34,252 nucleotides of DNA from Rhodospirillales bacterium (GCA_020356105.1 CP070634.1:3693273-3727524), one strand, 5' to 3'. Shown: positions 7,059 to 15,566, counted from the stretch's first letter. Translations and numbers: made by a program. The notes: a model not told the origin generated them from the letters alone.

Positions 7059-7723
7059 TCCGGATCATGCGTCATCTCGTGGCCCGCGACCTGCGGCTCG
7101 CCCTGCGTCAGGGCTCGGACGCGGCGATGGTGATCGCGTTCTTCGTCATCACGGTCACCCTGTTTCCGCTCGGCGTCGGGCCCGAGCCGAACGTGCTGGC
7201 GCGGATCGCCGCGGGGGTGGTGTGGGTCACCGCGTTGCTCGCCACCATGCTGTCGCTCGACCGGCTGTTCCAGGCCGATTACGACGACGGCTCGACCGAC
7301 CTGCTGGTGCTAGCGCCGATCCCGCTCGAGCTGGCGGTGCTGGCCAAGGTGGTCGCCCACTGGATGCTGACCGGCCTGCCGCTGATCGTCACGGCGCCGG
7401 TCCTGGCGGCGCTGATGAACATGCCGGGGCCCGGCTATCCGGTGTTGATCGGCTCGATGCTCCTTGCCACCCCGACGCTGAGCCTGATCGGCTCGGTCGG
7501 CGCGGCGCTGGCGCTGGGCGCCCGGCGCGGCGGCATCCTGATCTCGCTGCTGGTGCTGCCGCTCTACATTCCCGTGCTGATCTTCGCCGTCGGCGGCGTC
7601 GACGCGGCGATCAGCGGGCTGACGCCGCGCCCCCACCTGCTGCTGCTGGGGGCGATCCTCGCCGCGGCGCTGCCGCTCGCCCCATGGGCGGCGGCAGCGG
7701 CCTTGCGGCACAGTCTGAGATGA
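7055..7723 (+). CDS. ccmB: Cytochrome c maturation permease CcmB
   Basis: A 222-residue integral membrane protein of CcmB type, with six hydrophobic segments and normal family length. The N-terminus MIRIMRHLVARDLRLALRQGSDAAMV and the segment LDRLFQADYDDGSTDLL near residue 68 are family hallmarks. It is the membrane subunit coupled to CcmA in releasing haem-CcmE. It overlaps ccmA by 4 bp. The rest of the ccm operon does not follow directly, because a minus-strand gene and an intergenic region separate ccmB from ccmC by 569 bp. Functional partners must therefore be transcribed from separate promoters. Confidence 0.92.
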   Translation: MIRIMRHLVARDLRLALRQGSDAAMVIAFFVITVTLFPLGVGPEPNVLARIAAGVVWVTALLATMLSLDRLFQADYDDGSTDLLVLAPIPLELAVLAKVVAHWMLTGLPLIVTAPVLAALMNMPGPGYPVLIGSMLLATPTLSLIGSVGAALALGARRGGILISLLVLPLYIPVLIFAVGGVDAAISGLTPRPHLLLLGAILAAALPLAPWAAAAALRHSLR

Positions 7724-7764
7724 GCGGCAGCGGCGATTTGCCGCAGGACCGCCGCGCGCATCTG

Positions 7765-8079
7765 CTATTCGCGCTCGGGCGCCGGCTGTGGTTCGAATCC
7801 CGGCCCCCCGGCGGGGCCGGCCTCGATTGCGGGCTCCGGCGCGGCCGGCGCGGCCGGCCCGGTGGGCTCAGCCGGCGCGGCGGCCGCGCCGGCCGCCTCG
7901 GACTTCATGCCGAAGAACAGCAGCGCACCGCCGACGACGATCAACGCACCGCGGATTGCCCAGCCGACCTCCACGCCCCAACTGTCGATCCACATCAGGT
8001 ACCTGAACTCCATCCCGATCAGATTCAGGACGAAACTGCCGGCACCGAAAATCACCAGCAACCATCCAATGCTCTTCAT
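7765..8079 (-). CDS. Small two-helix membrane protein with Pro/Ala-rich tail, function unknown
   Basis: A protein of 104 residues. Hydrophobic helices at about 4-24 and 38-57 flank a short loop (EFRYLMWIDSWGVEVG). A low-complexity Pro/Ala/Glu/Gly tail follows from about residue 60 to the end. The start at 8079 is preferred because GGAAAGGAT lies about 7 bases upstream; an alternative ATG at 8097 lacks a ribosome site. It faces ccmB tail to tail (41 bp) and is divergent from ccmC. The core resembles small membrane proteins of unknown function common in alphaproteobacteria. Nothing in it suggests a Ccm role. The tail may be periplasmic or cytoplasmic. Confidence 0.65.
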   Translation of the reverse strand: MKSIGWLLVIFGAGSFVLNLIGMEFRYLMWIDSWGVEVGWAIRGALIVVGGALLFFGMKSEAAGAAAAPAEPTGPAAPAAPEPAIEAGPAGGPGFEPQPAPERE

Positions 8080-8211
8080 GACATTATCCTTTCCCATGGC
8101 ACCCGGGCGGCTGCCATGTTGTCGCTTGCCAATCGGAAATCATCGGCCAAATAAGTTAACAGCTGGTGTCCGGCCCGGCCCGGGGTGCGACACGTTGTCC
8201 ACCCCCGGGAA

Positions 8212-8225
8212 TTGTTTCAGATCAA
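8212..8225 (+). promoter_or_regulatory. FNR/FixK-type box upstream of ccmC
   Basis: TTGTTTCAGATCAA matches the FNR/FixK consensus TTGAT-N4-ATCAA with one mismatch. A TATCCT -10-like hexamer at 8247-8252 would put the transcription start near 8259, placing the box centre at about -40.5, the class II activator position. A second, activator-independent promoter is also possible (TTGGAC 8252-8257, 17 bp, CTATAT 8275-8280); it would leave a leader of only about 6 bases before the ccmC ATG. Oxygen control of cytochrome c maturation by FNR-type proteins is well known. The site itself is inferred. Confidence 0.45.
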
Positions 8226-8292
8226 GGAGGTGCGTTTTTGAATCAATATCCTTGGACCACGCGGCTGCGGCACTCTATATAAAGGCCCGACC

Positions 8293-9015
8293 ATGATGCA
8301 CCGATTTGCCAACCCCACCCGTTTCATGCGCGTCGCCAACGCGATCCTGCCGTGGTGCGCCGCCCTGACCGTGGTGTTCCTTTGCATCGGATTGTACCTT
8401 GGGCTGTTCCGCTCGCCGGCCGACTATCAGCAGGGCGAGACGGTGCGGATCATGTACATCCACGTGCCCTCGGCCTACATGGCGATGTTCGTCTACGGCG
8501 CGATGGCGGTCGCCAGCGCCATGGCGCTGATCTGGAAGCATCCGCTGGCCGACATGATCGCCCGGGCCAGCGCGCCGATCGGCGCCGGCTTCACGCTGAT
8601 CACGCTGGTCACCGGCTCGCTGTGGGGCCAGCCGATGTGGGGCACCTGGTGGGTCTGGGATGCGCGGCTGACATCGGTGCTGATCCTGTTCTTCCTCTAT
8701 ATCGGCTATATCGCGCTGGTGAACGCGTTCGACGATCCGGCGCGCGGCGCCAAGCCGGCGGCGATCCTGGCGCTGGTCGGGGCGGTCAACTTGCCGATCA
8801 TCAAATTCTCGGTCGACTGGTGGAACACGTTGCACCAGCCGGCGAGCATCGTAACGATGGAAGGACCGAAGATCGCCGCATCGATGCTCTGGCCGCTGCT
8901 GTGCATGGTCATCGCGTTCAACCTGTTCTACCTGACCGTCGGGATCCTGCGGCTGCGCGGCGAGATCGCCGGGGCGCGGATCCGCAACCTGCAGCTCGGG
9001 CTGACCCATGGCTGA
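8293..9015 (+). CDS. ccmC: Haem exporter/handling protein CcmC
   Basis: A 240-residue CcmC with six hydrophobic segments. The haem-binding WWD domain is WGTWWVWDARLTS at residues 116-128. The probable haem-ligand histidines are in YIHVPSA (His57) and in the NTLHQPAS segment near residue 184. CcmC presents haem to CcmE for covalent attachment. The ATG at 8293 (followed by a second ATG) has no clear Shine-Dalgarno site. The neighbouring promoter-like sequence would give a near-leaderless transcript. It begins the second block of ccm genes. Confidence 0.94.
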   Translation: MMHRFANPTRFMRVANAILPWCAALTVVFLCIGLYLGLFRSPADYQQGETVRIMYIHVPSAYMAMFVYGAMAVASAMALIWKHPLADMIARASAPIGAGFTLITLVTGSLWGQPMWGTWWVWDARLTSVLILFFLYIGYIALVNAFDDPARGAKPAAILALVGAVNLPIIKFSVDWWNTLHQPASIVTMEGPKIAASMLWPLLCMVIAFNLFYLTVGILRLRGEIAGARIRNLQLGLTHG

Positions 9016-9101
9016 ACCTGGGCGGCGGATCGAGGGCGCGGTCTGCGATCGGGGGGTATCGCGGGCGTCCGGCGCAAATCAGAGAGGGTTTTCTTTCCGA
9101 G

Positions 9102-9299
9102 ATGAGTGAGTTCTTTGCGATGGGCGGATATGCCGCCTTCATCTGGCCGGCCTACGGGATCGCAACCGTCGTCCTGTGCGGCCTCCTGGCAGTTTCGCTG
9201 AAATCGATGCGCGAGCGCGAGGCCCTGGTCGACTCGCTGCGGAGCCAGCGCGGCCGGCGCCTGGCGGGCGACACAGTGGCCGAGGAGGAACCGTCATGA
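9102..9299 (+). CDS. ccmD: Small haem exporter subunit CcmD
   Basis: A protein of 65 residues. One transmembrane helix (about 10-33, starting AAFIWPAYGIATVVL) is followed by a basic cytoplasmic tail that begins SLKSMREREALVDSLR. FFAMGGYAAFIWPAYG is the standard CcmD signature. CcmD tethers CcmC and CcmE in the CcmABCD complex. It lies 86 bp after ccmC, and its stop overlaps the ccmE start (ATGA). Its codon pattern and position leave little doubt despite the small size. Confidence 0.88.
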   Translation: MSEFFAMGGYAAFIWPAYGIATVVLCGLLAVSLKSMREREALVDSLRSQRGRRLAGDTVAEEEPS

Positions 9300-9793
9300 G
9301 CACGACGACTCCCGCGACGCCGAAACACGGCCTCAGCCGCGCCGCCACGCGCAAGCGCAAGCGCCTCTACATCGTCCTCGCCGGCATGACCATGCTGGGC
9401 GTGGCCGTCGCGCTGATGCTGACCGCCTTCAAGGACAACATCGTCTTCTTCTACACGCCCAGCGACCTGACCGAGAAGGTGGTCAAGCCGGAGCATAGGG
9501 TGCGGCTCGGTGGTCTGGTCGAGGACGGCAGCGTCCGCAAGGCCGCAGACGGGGTGACGACCGAGTTCGTCATCACCGATCACATTGCGACCATCCCGGT
9601 CAGCTATACCGGCATCCTGCCGGATCTGTTCCGCGAGGGTCAGGGCGTCGTTGCCGAGGGTCACATCGGCCCGGACGGATCGCTGCAGGCCACAGAAGTG
9701 CTGGCCAAGCATGACGAGAACTACATGCCCAAGGAAGTGGCGGACAAGATCAAGGAATCGGGCCGCTGGCAGGAAGGCGGCTCGGGAGGGTAA
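9296..9793 (+). CDS. ccmE: Periplasmic haem chaperone CcmE
   Basis: A 165-residue haem chaperone. A basic N-terminus (RKRKRLY) and one transmembrane anchor at about residues 24-44 precede a periplasmic OB-fold. The covalent haem-binding histidine is His139 in LAKHDENY, with the conserved tyrosine at 143. The ATG at 9296 overlaps the ccmD stop by 4 bp. Upstream in-frame starts exist from 9176 but would encode unrelated sequence overlapping ccmD. CcmE takes haem from CcmC and passes it to CcmF. Confidence 0.94.
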   Translation: MSTTTPATPKHGLSRAATRKRKRLYIVLAGMTMLGVAVALMLTAFKDNIVFFYTPSDLTEKVVKPEHRVRLGGLVEDGSVRKAADGVTTEFVITDHIATIPVSYTGILPDLFREGQGVVAEGHIGPDGSLQATEVLAKHDENYMPKEVADKIKESGRWQEGGSGG

Positions 9794-9799
9794 TTCGCG

Positions 9800-11797
9800 A
9801 TGATAGCCGAACTCGGCCATTTCGCGCTGGTGCTGGCCCTGATGGTCGCGCTGGTGCAGTCGATCGTGCCGATGGTGGGCGCGGCGCGCAACGATGTCCG
9901 TCTGATGGAGATGGCGTCGCCCGCTGCAACCGTGCAGCTGCTGCTGGTCGCGGCGGCGTTCGGGGCGCTGACCTATTCCTACGTTATCAGCGATTTCAGC
10001 GTCCTCAACGTCGTGCAGAACTCGCATTCGCTGAAACCCATGCTCTACAAGATCAGCGGCGTCTGGGGCAATCATGAAGGCTCGCTGTTGCTGTGGGTGT
10101 TGATCCTGGCGCTCTATGGCGGCCTCGTGGCGCTGTTCGGCGGCAATCTTCCGCCCACCCTGAAGGCCCGCGTGCTGGCCGTGCAGGCCATCGTCGCCGG
10201 CGGCTTTCTTGCCTTCATGCTGCTGACCTCGAACCCGTTCGCGCGCGTCTTCCCGCCGCCGATGGACGGCAACGATCTCAACCCGCTCTTGCAGGATCCC
10301 GGGCTCGCCTTCCATCCACCGATGCTCTATGCCGGCTATGTCGGCCTGTCGACCGCCTTCTCCTTCGCGGTCGCGGCGCTGATCGAGGGCAAGGTCGACG
10401 CCGCCTGGGCGCGCTGGGTGCGGCCTTGGACCCTGGCTGCCTGGATCTTCCTGACCGCCGGCATCGCGCTCGGCAGCTGGTGGGCCTATTACGAGCTAGG
10501 CTGGGGCGGCTTCTGGTTCTGGGATCCGGTGGAGAACGCGAGCTTCATGCCCTGGCTGGTGGCGACGGCCCTGCTCCATTCGGCGATCGTGGTCGAAAAA
10601 CGCGACACCTTGAAAAGCTGGACCATTCTCCTTGCGATCGTCGGCTTCTCGCTCAGCCTGATCGGCACCTTCCTCGTACGCTCCGGCGTGCTGACATCGG
10701 TGCACGCCTTCGCCTCGGACCCCGAGCGCGGCATGTTCATCCTGCTGCTGCTGGTCATCGCCATCGGCGGCAGCCTGCTGCTGTTCGCCTGGCGCGCGCC
10801 GGCGATGCAGGCGGGGGGCCTGTTCCAGCCAGTCAGCCGTGAGGGCGGCCTGATCCTGAACAACCTGCTGATGTCGGTCGCCGCGGCGGTGGTGCTGATC
10901 GGCACGCTGTTTCCGTTGATGGTGGATGCGTTCGACCTGCCGAAGATCTCGGTCGGCGCGCCCTATTTCAACATCGTCTTCGTGCCGCTGATGGTGCCGT
11001 TGATCATCGTCGCCGGGATCGGCCCGCTGCTGGCCTGGAAGCGCGGCGATCTGAAAGGCGCCCTCGCCCGCCTGAAATACGCGGCGCTGGCCACGGTGAT
11101 CCTCACCGCGGCGGCCCTGTGGCTAGCCTGGGGCTATTCGATCGGAAGCTTCCTCGGTATCGCCCTCGCCGCCTGGCTGGGGACCGCGACCCTCACCGAG
11201 TTCTTCGGCCGCATCGGCCTCGGCCGGATGCCGCCGGGCAACAGTCTGCGGCGCGCCGCCCGGCTGCCGCGCGCGGCCTGGGGAATGACCGTGACCCATA
11301 TCGGGCTTGCGGTCACGATCGCCGGCATTACCGGTGCCTCGCTGTGGCGGACCGAGGCGATCCAGGTCATGCGGCCGGGCGAAACGGTCGAGGTCGCGGG
11401 CTACGAGTTCGAGTTTGCCACCGTCGAGAACCTGCGCGGGCCCAATTACTTCATCGAGCGCGGAACCTACATCGTCCGCCACGACGGTGAGCTCTACACG
11501 ATCCTTGCGCCGGAGAAACGGCGCTACATGGTGCAGCAGCGCGAGACCACCGAGGCGGCGATCTTCACCACGCCGATGAAGGATCTCTACGCCGTGCTCG
11601 GCGACAAGGCTGCCGACGGCGGCTGGGTGACGCGCATCTATCACAGCCCGCTCGTGCCCTGGATGTGGATCGGCTCGCTGCTGATGATCGTTGGCGGTAC
11701 GCTCTCGCTGAGCGACCGGCGGCTGCGCGTCGGGGCGCCGTCGCGCAGGCGGGCGGCGCCGGCTGCGGCCGCGACGGAGCCGGCGGGAGCCGAATGA
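9800..11797 (+). CDS. ccmF: Cytochrome c haem lyase subunit CcmF
   Basis: A 665-residue polytopic membrane protein of normal CcmF length. The WWD domain lies near residues 227-243 (WWAYYELGWGGFWFWDP), preceded by the conserved FHPPMLYAGYVG segment near residue 171. A large periplasmic domain near the C-terminus begins around LRGPNYFIERGTYIV. CcmF receives haem from CcmE and, with CcmH and CcmI, attaches it to apocytochrome CXXCH sites. It begins 6 bp after ccmE and ends 4 bp before ccmG. The C-terminus carries an Ala/Arg-rich tail after the last helix. Confidence 0.95.
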   Translation: MIAELGHFALVLALMVALVQSIVPMVGAARNDVRLMEMASPAATVQLLLVAAAFGALTYSYVISDFSVLNVVQNSHSLKPMLYKISGVWGNHEGSLLLWVLILALYGGLVALFGGNLPPTLKARVLAVQAIVAGGFLAFMLLTSNPFARVFPPPMDGNDLNPLLQDPGLAFHPPMLYAGYVGLSTAFSFAVAALIEGKVDAAWARWVRPWTLAAWIFLTAGIALGSWWAYYELGWGGFWFWDPVENASFMPWLVATALLHSAIVVEKRDTLKSWTILLAIVGFSLSLIGTFLVRSGVLTSVHAFASDPERGMFILLLLVIAIGGSLLLFAWRAPAMQAGGLFQPVSREGGLILNNLLMSVAAAVVLIGTLFPLMVDAFDLPKISVGAPYFNIVFVPLMVPLIIVAGIGPLLAWKRGDLKGALARLKYAALATVILTAAALWLAWGYSIGSFLGIALAAWLGTATLTEFFGRIGLGRMPPGNSLRRAARLPRAAWGMTVTHIGLAVTIAGITGASLWRTEAIQVMRPGETVEVAGYEFEFATVENLRGPNYFIERGTYIVRHDGELYTILAPEKRRYMVQQRETTEAAIFTTPMKDLYAVLGDKAADGGWVTRIYHSPLVPWMWIGSLLMIVGGTLSLSDRRLRVGAPSRRRAAPAAAATEPAGAE

Positions 11798-11801
11798 GCC
11801 G

Positions 11802-12386
11802 ATGCGCCGACTGACGTTCATCCTGCCGCTCGTCATCTTCGCCGGGTTCGTCGGCGCGACGGGCTGGTACATCATCGAAATCCAGCGCGATTCGCAGCGC
11901 GCCCCGAACATCATCAATGCGGGCGAGCAGAACAAGCCGGTGCCGGAATTCGATCTGCCGCCGCTGATGGACGGCATTCCGGGCTTCGCCACCGGCGATT
12001 TCGGCAGCCAGGTCGTGATGGTCAACGTGTTCGCCTCGTGGTGCATCCCCTGCCGCGCCGAACATCCGCTGATCACCCGCATCGGCGAAGACGGCATCGT
12101 TCCGGTCTGGGGCATCAACTACAAGAACAAGCGCGAGGAGGCCATCGCCTGGCTGGAGGACCTCGGCAATTCCTATGAACGGATCGGCTTCGATCTGAGC
12201 GGCCGCGTCGGCATCGAATGGGGCGTCTACGGCGTGCCCGAGACCTTCCTCGTCGATCGGAACGGGCGCATCCGCTACAAGCATGTCGGCCCCCTGACCC
12301 GCAGCGATCTGAATGAGACGATTCTGCCGATGATCGAGTGTCTCAACACCACACCGCAGGTTACCGAATGTCTTTCTGGATCGTAG
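11802..12386 (+). CDS. ccmG: Thiol:disulfide oxidoreductase CcmG (DsbE), with two extra C-terminal cysteines
   Basis: A 194-residue periplasmic thioredoxin-like protein. An N-terminal membrane anchor (about 5-25) precedes the thioredoxin fold with active site WCIPC (Cys81 and Cys84), the CcmG acidic region and the cis-proline in GVYGVPETF (Pro146). It keeps apocytochrome CXXCH cysteines reduced, normally by working with CcmH. Unusually, the C-terminus adds a second cysteine pair, Cys180 and Cys190 (IEC...TEC), and the last seven codons overlap the start of ccmI. No ccmH gene follows. Confidence 0.92.
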   Translation: MRRLTFILPLVIFAGFVGATGWYIIEIQRDSQRAPNIINAGEQNKPVPEFDLPPLMDGIPGFATGDFGSQVVMVNVFASWCIPCRAEHPLITRIGEDGIVPVWGINYKNKREEAIAWLEDLGNSYERIGFDLSGRVGIEWGVYGVPETFLVDRNGRIRYKHVGPLTRSDLNETILPMIECLNTTPQVTECLSGS

Positions 12387-14002
12387 CAGGGGCCATGGCC
12401 GTCGCCGCGGTTGCGGGGCTGGCGCTGCCGCTGTTCCGCGGGCGCGTCGAAGAGGTCGATCCGGCGGAATTCGACCTCGAGGTTTATCGCGACCAGATCG
12501 CTGAGCTGGAGCGGGACCACGAGCGCGGGGTGCTGACCCAGGCGGAGATGAAAGCCGCCCGCACCGAGATCGCCCGGCGCATTCTGGCGGCCGATTCGCG
12601 GTTGCGCGCCCGCCCCGCAGATCAAGGAACAGGCAGCGAGACGAGCCCATCGGGCCGCGCCGCGACCGCCGTGCTTGCGGTCTTCCTCGCGATCCTCGTC
12701 CCGCTCGGGGCGTTCGGCCTGTATCTCGAGCTGGGCCAGCCGGGCCGGCCCGACATGCCGCTTTCCGCGCGCGTCGACCAGGCCCCGGCCGACCAGACCG
12801 ACCGGCTGGACAGCATGGTCGCGCGGCTCGAACAGGCGGTCGAGGCCGATCCGGACGACCCAGACGCCTGGTTCAATCTTGGCCTGGTCTACAAGCAGCA
12901 GCAACGGTTCCGCGAATCTGCGGAGGCCCTGGCCAAGGGGTTCACCCTGCGGCCGGCGACCCCGATGCTGAACAGCGAATACGGCGAATCGCTGGTGATG
13001 GCGGCCGAGGGCACCGTAAGCCAGGACGCAAGGGCGGCGTTCGAGGCGGTCTTGGCGGAGCGCCCCGAAGATATTCGCGCGCGGCACTACCTTGCCCTGG
13101 CGGAGTACCAGGCCGGACGGACACGGGCGGCGCTGGACGGCTGGGCGACGCTGATCGAGATCTCTCCGGCGGATGCCCCCTGGCTCGACGTCATTCGCGA
13201 GTACATGGCGCAGGCCGCCACGGATCTCGGCATCGACCTTGCCGAAGTCATGCCGGAGCCGCGCCCGCGCGATGCCGGAGACGGCCTGACCGCCGAGCAG
13301 CGGGCCGAACTGGACGCGATGTCGCCCGAGGAGCGCAAGGCCACGCTCATCCGCATGCTCGAAGAACTCGAGGCCCGGCTGGAGCAGAATCCGATGGATC
13401 TGGAGGGCTGGGAGCAGCTGATCCGGGCGCGCCATGCCATGGACGAGCAGGAGGCGGCCCAGGCAGCCCTTGACCGGGCGATCGAAGTGTTTGCGCGGGC
13501 ACCGTTCCCGACCCAACGACTTGCCGGTCTGGCCGACGAGCTCGGCCTCGACGGGCCGGCTACCCCGGACGACGTGGACATTGCCGGAATGGTGGAGCGC
13601 CTGGCGGCGCGGCTTCAGGACGAGCCCGACGATCTGGAGGGCTGGCTCATGCTGGCGCGCTCCTACACGGTGATGGGAGAGCGCGACAATGCCGAGGAGG
13701 CGATGGCCAACGCGGCCCGCCTGGCGCCGGACGATCCGCGCATCCTCGCCCTGCAGGCCGCCACGATCCGTGACGCCAACGGTGGTGAACAGACCGAGGA
13801 GTCGCTGTCGATCTTGCGCCGCGTTCTCAGCCTGGACCCCGACCACACCGAGGCGCTCTGGTTCGTCGGCAATGCGGAAGCGGAAGCCGGCAACACGGAC
13901 AAGGCCATCGAGATGCTCGAGAGGATCTATCAACAGGCCCCGGAGACGAGCGAGGAACGGACGCTGATCCTGCGGCGGATCGACGAGATTCGGGGCGGTT
14001 GA
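12368..14002 (+). CDS. ccmI: Cytochrome c biogenesis TPR protein CcmI (CycH)
   Basis: A 544-residue CcmI. The N-terminal part has two transmembrane helices (about 3-22 and 98-120) flanking a cytoplasmic loop with the leucine-zipper-like EVYRDQIAELERD region. A long periplasmic domain of TPR-like helices follows (for example DPDDPDAWFNLGLVYKQQQR near residue 160). CcmI holds the apocytochrome C-terminus for CcmF/CcmH. The ATG at 12368 overlaps ccmG by 19 bp; an in-frame ATG at 12338 would overlap it more. I see no cysteine in it, so it has not absorbed the LRCxxC reductase domain of CcmH. Confidence 0.9.
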   Translation: MSFWIVAGAMAVAAVAGLALPLFRGRVEEVDPAEFDLEVYRDQIAELERDHERGVLTQAEMKAARTEIARRILAADSRLRARPADQGTGSETSPSGRAATAVLAVFLAILVPLGAFGLYLELGQPGRPDMPLSARVDQAPADQTDRLDSMVARLEQAVEADPDDPDAWFNLGLVYKQQQRFRESAEALAKGFTLRPATPMLNSEYGESLVMAAEGTVSQDARAAFEAVLAERPEDIRARHYLALAEYQAGRTRAALDGWATLIEISPADAPWLDVIREYMAQAATDLGIDLAEVMPEPRPRDAGDGLTAEQRAELDAMSPEERKATLIRMLEELEARLEQNPMDLEGWEQLIRARHAMDEQEAAQAALDRAIEVFARAPFPTQRLAGLADELGLDGPATPDDVDIAGMVERLAARLQDEPDDLEGWLMLARSYTVMGERDNAEEAMANAARLAPDDPRILALQAATIRDANGGEQTEESLSILRRVLSLDPDHTEALWFVGNAEAEAGNTDKAIEMLERIYQQAPETSEERTLILRRIDEIRGG

Positions 14003-14007
14003 GCGGC

Positions 14008-14037
14008 TGCGCCGGCGTCGGTCCCGGCGCCGGCGCA
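14008..14037 (+). terminator. GC-rich hairpin after ccmI
   Basis: A stem of about 12 bp, with outer arms TGCGCCGG and CCGGCGCA, one inner G-U pair and a 6-base loop, begins 6 bases after the ccmI stop. It has no T-run. It probably marks the operon end, possibly with Rho. The rest of the gap up to 14165 shows nothing else I can support. Confidence 0.4.
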
Positions 14038-14165
14038 ACGGATGTGCGGCCTTGGGGGATCGCGGCCGAACGGGCCATTTCCACACGTCCGAAACGCCAC
14101 CGCATCGTAGCGATCGGCATCCAGAACCACAGTGATTCTTATGTTTTTTGCGCGTATTTCGCTTG

Positions 14166-14193
14166 TGGACAACCCGCAGCCCGTGTGTAGAAT
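14166..14193 (+). promoter_or_regulatory. Probable promoter of the dehydrogenase-cytochrome pair
   Basis: TGGACA (14166-14171), a 16-bp spacer and TAGAAT (14188-14193) each differ from the sigma-70 consensus by one base. Transcription would start near 14200, giving a leader of about 93 bases before the ATG at 14293. Confidence 0.5.
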
Positions 14194-14292
14194 CCGGGAC
14201 AACTCGATCAAAGAAAAGACTCACGGCGACGGCGTGTTCGCCGATTGCCGCAAAGCGATCGAATAGCTCTTAGCTATTGGGAGGATAGAACC

Positions 14293-15558
14293 ATGACTGC
14301 GAGAATTGCCACCGGCATGATCGCCGGTATCTTCAGTGCTGGGCTGCTTGCGGGGGCAGCGTTTGGCCAGACCAACATCCAGAAAATGATGGAATTCAAG
14401 ACGACGGGGACGAGCCTTGAAATTCCGCAAATTCCGCAGACCGGCGAAAAAGCGGCCGCGCTCCGCAAGAACCTGGAGCGCGTCAAGCTGCCGCCGGGAT
14501 TCAAGATCGACCTGTATGCGATCGTCCCGGACGCCCGCCATATGGCGGTCGGCACCAATGTCGGGGTCGTATTCGTCGGCACCCGCAAGAACAAAGCCTG
14601 GGCCGTCACCGACCGCGACAAGAATCGGGTCGCCGACGAGGTCAAGGTGTTCGCGCCGAGCGTCGACTTCAAGGTCCCGAACGGCATGTGCTTCAGCAAG
14701 GACGGCTTCCTTTATGTCGCAGAGCACAACCGGGTCCTGGTGTTCCCGGCCGCCGAGTTCTTCTATGAGAGCCCCGACCTTGCGATCGGCGCGGTCGTGC
14801 CGCAGGGCCAGCTGATCCCGGTGGAGGAGGAGTCCTTCAACCACGGGGCCCGGACCTGCACCATCGGCCCGGACAACAAGATCTACATCACGCTCGGGCA
14901 GCCCTTTAACGTGCCGCCGCACGAGAAGCTGGACCTTTACAAGAAGCACGGCATCGGCGGCATCGTCCGTATGGAGCGTGACGGCAGCAACCGCGAAGTC
15001 TATGTCGACGGCGTCCGCAACTCGGTCGGTCATGCCTGGAATCCGGCCAACGGCCAACTGTGGTTCACCGACAACCAGGTCGACGGCATGGGCGACGACA
15101 TCCCGCCGGGCGAGCTCAATCGCGTCACCGCGCAGGGGCAGAATTTCGGCTTCCCATGGTATGGCGGCGGCGATACCCGCACCAATGAGTACCTCAAGGA
15201 CGAACCGCCGGCCGACATCGTGTTCCCCGAGGTCAACATGGTCGCGCATGCGGCCGATCTCGGCATGATGTTCTATACCGGCAAGCAATTTCCCGAGAAG
15301 TACCGGGGCGGCATCTTCAGCGCCCAGCACGGCTCGTGGAACCGCACCACGCCGGTCGGCGCGCGTGTCATGTTCACCTCGCTGAACGAGGACGGCAGCG
15401 CCAACGAGACGGTGCCGTTCGCCGAGGGCTGGCTGGTCGAGGAGACGGGTGAGTATCTCGGCCGCCCGGTCGACGTGCAGCAGTATCTCGACGGATCGAT
15501 CCTTGTGTCCGACGATCTCGCCGGGGCCATCTACCGGATCTCCTACGAAGGCATGTGA
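14293..15558 (+). CDS. Periplasmic PQQ-dependent sugar dehydrogenase (glucose/sorbosone dehydrogenase family)
   Basis: A 421-residue exported protein. The ATG at 14293 follows a clear GGGAGGAT site, and a signal peptide ends near ...GAAFGQ. The mature part is a six-bladed beta-propeller of the soluble glucose/sorbosone dehydrogenase family. Visible repeats and motifs are LPPGFKIDLYAIVPDARHMA, NGMCFSKDGFLYVAEHNRV, GVRNSVGHAWNPANGQLWFTDN, GQNFGFPWYGGG and GIFSAQHGSWNRTTPVGARV. Members oxidise an aldose or similar alcohol with bound PQQ and calcium and pass electrons to a c-type cytochrome. A cytochrome gene follows 88 bp downstream. No PQQ biosynthesis genes lie in the window. The substrate is not predictable. 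Confidence 0.85.
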   Translation: MTARIATGMIAGIFSAGLLAGAAFGQTNIQKMMEFKTTGTSLEIPQIPQTGEKAAALRKNLERVKLPPGFKIDLYAIVPDARHMAVGTNVGVVFVGTRKNKAWAVTDRDKNRVADEVKVFAPSVDFKVPNGMCFSKDGFLYVAEHNRVLVFPAAEFFYESPDLAIGAVVPQGQLIPVEEESFNHGARTCTIGPDNKIYITLGQPFNVPPHEKLDLYKKHGIGGIVRMERDGSNREVYVDGVRNSVGHAWNPANGQLWFTDNQVDGMGDDIPPGELNRVTAQGQNFGFPWYGGGDTRTNEYLKDEPPADIVFPEVNMVAHAADLGMMFYTGKQFPEKYRGGIFSAQHGSWNRTTPVGARVMFTSLNEDGSANETVPFAEGWLVEETGEYLGRPVDVQQYLDGSILVSDDLAGAIYRISYEGM

Positions 15559-15566
15559 TGCATGTA

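Noticed and set aside
7789..7805. GGTTCGAATCC resembling a tRNA T-loop near the end of the small minus-strand gene
   Set aside because: The flanking bases do not form a T-stem and no anticodon or acceptor arm can be built. It is also explained as coding sequence of the minus-strand gene.
12275..14224. Long open frame (649 codons) on the minus strand opposite ccmI
   Set aside because: It is a shadow of GC-rich codon bias. It has an Arg/Gly/Leu-rich composition and no recognisable family, while ccmI on the other strand is clear.
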